NCBI GenBank assembly: GCA_004551905.1
Contig: SFPL01000080.1
Coordinates: 1 to 16,481, forward strand
DNA length: 16,481 bases
From: Lentisphaeraceae bacterium
GTDB lineage: Bacteria > Verrucomicrobiota > Kiritimatiellia > RFP12 > UBA1067
Direction of reading: 5' to 3'
The notes under the pieces are model-generated. The model did not search any database. It was not told the origin of the DNA and saw only the letters and a program-made list of their open reading frames with translations. A program made the position numbers and the translations under genes. Shown here piece by piece: positions 15,363-16,481 of this stretch (position 1 is the first letter of the stretch; every line of letters begins with the position of its first letter).

Positions 15363-15401
15363 ATTATAGCACAACCAACCTGTCAATTTGGTGCAGTGGA
15401 C
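15363..15401 (-). promoter_or_regulatory. 39-bp conserved promoter/operator, copy D (beta-helix gene / araC intergenic)
   Basis: On the minus strand: GTCCA, CT, GCAC, C-A-A-A, TTGACA, a 12-nt spacer ending TGTGC, then a consensus TATAAT at 15368-15363. Unlike the other copies, the ATG lies 43 nt beyond the -10, giving a leader with a ribosome-binding site. It sits between the divergent beta-helix and araC genes. Confidence 0.75.
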
Positions 15402-15422
15402 AAAATCGCCCACCAGACGCCG

Positions 15423-15439
15423 TCCACTTATGGTATAAT
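15423..15439 (+). promoter_or_regulatory. Promoter of the AraC-family gene (extended -10)
   Basis: TATGGTATAAT (15429-15439) is a consensus extended -10. It ends 7 nt before the ATG at 15447, so the transcript should be leaderless. Just upstream is GTCCACT, the same heptamer that begins the 39-bp element. No TTGACA-like -35 is present at 17 bp. Confidence 0.6.
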
Positions 15440-15446
15440 CTCCTGC

Positions 15447-16325
15447 ATGACACACATCAAGGGCATCCGTTTTGACCTGCCGCTCGTTAGGCGGCTCGGG
15501 CTCATCGACGACAGCGAGGCGCACCGCATCGCGTGGAACACGCACGAGGGGCTGGAAATCCACTATGTGCTGCGCGGTCGATTCACCTGGGAGATCAGGA
15601 ACAGCCGCAAGCCGCTCTCGGTGCACGGCGGACACTTTGTCATCATCCCCGCCGGGCGCGCGCACCGTGCGGCCGGCGAGACTGGCACGCCCTCCTTCCG
15701 GCTCGGTGTCATCCTCGAGCCCTTCTCCGGGAAATTCGCCCGCAGTTCGTCATTCTCGCCCGACGAGCTTCGCGAGATCCTCGACACGCTGGCGACGAAG
15801 ACGCTCGTCCTCCGCCCCCTCACGCCCGATGTCCTCAAGTGCCTGCGCACGCTGCGCGAGGCAATGATCGCGTTCAAACCCGACGACCTCACCTCCCGCC
15901 TTCGCCTGCGCACCCTCTCCGAGCTGCTGCTCGCCGAAACGAAGGCGGCGCTGGAGACGGACAGCCCGATGCCCCACGACAACCGGCTGATGGACAACAT
16001 CTGCCAGTGGATCAACCAGCACCTAACCGAAGACATCTCCTCCGAGCAGCTTGTCGCGAAGTCGGGCTACGGCCGCAGCCGGTTCTTCGCGCTCTTTCGC
16101 ACCGAAATCGGTCTGACGCCCGCCGACTATATCGTACGCGAACGGATTGCCCTCGCGAAGAACCTTCTCCGCTCACAGCCCGACCTGACTGCCACCCAAA
16201 TCGCCAAGCGAACCGGCTTCAGCTCGCCCTCGTTCTTCACCCTCAACTTCCGCAAGCAGACCGGCACGACCCCGACCGCCTTCCGTGCCAGCCTCTCCGC
16301 CAAATCGAAACGTTCTTCGAAATAA
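15447..16325 (+). CDS. AraC-family transcriptional regulator with cupin sensor domain
   Basis: The protein is 292 residues from the ATG at 15447; a GTG at 15396 would place the start inside operator copy D and is rejected. The N-terminal half is a cupin-like sugar-sensing domain: 'AWNTHEGLEIHYVLRGRFTW' (about 29-48) and 'VHGGHFVIIPAGRAHRA' (about 59-75), the AraC_binding pattern. The C-terminal 110 residues form the double helix-turn-helix: 'DISSEQLVAKSGYGRSRFF' (about 196-214), 'IGLTPADYIVRERIALAKNL' (about 221-240) and 'TATQIAKRTGFSSPSFFTLN' (about 248-267), then 'FRKQTGTTPTAFR'. It is probably an activator that binds a sugar ligand. Its place next to operator copy D makes it the best candidate for the factor reading the 39-bp element. 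Its own mRNA appears leaderless. Confidence 0.88.
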   Translation: MTHIKGIRFDLPLVRRLGLIDDSEAHRIAWNTHEGLEIHYVLRGRFTWEIRNSRKPLSVHGGHFVIIPAGRAHRAAGETGTPSFRLGVILEPFSGKFARSSSFSPDELREILDTLATKTLVLRPLTPDVLKCLRTLREAMIAFKPDDLTSRLRLRTLSELLLAETKAALETDSPMPHDNRLMDNICQWINQHLTEDISSEQLVAKSGYGRSRFFALFRTEIGLTPADYIVRERIALAKNLLRSQPDLTATQIAKRTGFSSPSFFTLNFRKQTGTTPTAFRASLSAKSKRSSK

Positions 16326-16355
16326 TCTTTGTGGCCTAAGAGGGTCAGCAACTGT

Positions 16356-16374
16356 AAATTTCGACTGAAATTTT
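16356..16374 (+). terminator. Possible terminator after the AraC gene
   Basis: AAATTTC (16356-16362) pairs with GAAATTT (16367-16373) around the loop GACT, with a short T-run. The stem is AT-rich and weak, but it lies 31 nt after the stop. A second small hairpin, TTGCGC-GTCA-GCGCAA, lies at 16409-16424. Confidence 0.4.
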
Positions 16375-16380
16375 CGTGCC

Positions 16381-16481
16381 ATGTCTAAGGGTGAAGATTT
16401 TCGTTCCATTGCGCGTCAGCGCAAGGAAAAGGTAGCAAGGAGAATAGGGGTGCGGGGGAAGGAGGAAGGAAGGGAAAACCA
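16381..16481 (+). CDS. Possible start of a further gene, running off the window
   Basis: From the ATG at 16381 a frame stays open for 33 codons to the window end. It begins 'MSKGEDFRSIARQRKEKVAR', a highly basic sequence. There is no ribosome-binding site, the frame crosses a hairpin (16409-16424), and the 3' part is purine-rich, which keeps frames open by composition alone. I give it low weight. Confidence 0.15.
   Translation, partial: MSKGEDFRSIARQRKEKVARRIGVRGKEEGREN

Overview
The window is high-GC bacterial DNA carrying a secreted glycan-degradation and sugar-uptake locus. Its features are a BNR sialidase-like enzyme, an SGNH/SASA esterase, long right-handed beta-helix surface proteins ending in an 'NxGAYGNTxEA' module, a cupin-AraC regulator and decayed mobile DNA. 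The gene style suggests a PVC-group bacterium, most likely Kiritimatiellota or a relative from a gut or anoxic habitat. This is an inference from style; no rRNA or marker gene is present.

Layout. 1-300: remnant of an ECF sigma factor. 377-1587 (minus): a U32-family Fe-S protein followed by a translationally coupled 53-codon ORF. 1588-3560: a mobile-DNA graveyard. It holds a decayed ISL3-type insertion sequence with both inverted ends (1814-2753) and a group II intron without a reverse transcriptase, on the minus strand (about 2834-3486), loaded with three clusters of small hairpins. 3544-6419 (minus): a tight operon of HpcH/HpaI aldolase, sodium:solute symporter and YhcH/NanQ-like protein, joined by 4-bp start/stop overlaps, followed by a PfkB-like kinase cut off after about 20 codons. 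6541-8094 (minus): SASA/sialate O-acetylesterase-like enzyme. 8216-8623: orphan C-terminus of a beta-helix protein. 8662-10920 (minus): secreted sialidase-like protein. 11171-15319 (minus): 1382-residue secreted beta-helix protein with an internal duplication and a strong terminator. 15447-16325 (plus): AraC-family regulator, divergent from the beta-helix gene.

How it may work together. The sialidase would release sugar acids from host or algal glycans. The esterase would remove O-acetyl groups, the symporter import the product, the YhcH protein speed anomer interconversion, and the aldolase (plus the lost kinase) handle it in the cytoplasm. A sialic-acid route is the simplest reading, but there is no NanA-type lyase or ROK-type NanK here. 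A 2-keto-3-deoxy sugar acid route fits the aldolase and kinase equally well.

The most striking signal is regulatory. Four minus-strand transcription units (aldolase operon, esterase, sialidase, beta-helix protein) each carry the same 39-bp element, with 27 identical positions and invariant spacing. It ends in an extended -10 box (TGTGnTAnAAT) and includes a conserved block over the -35 region. At three of the four, the -10 lies only 8-9 nt from the ATG, predicting leaderless mRNAs. The divergent AraC gene sits directly next to one copy. This looks like a local regulon with a defined operator.
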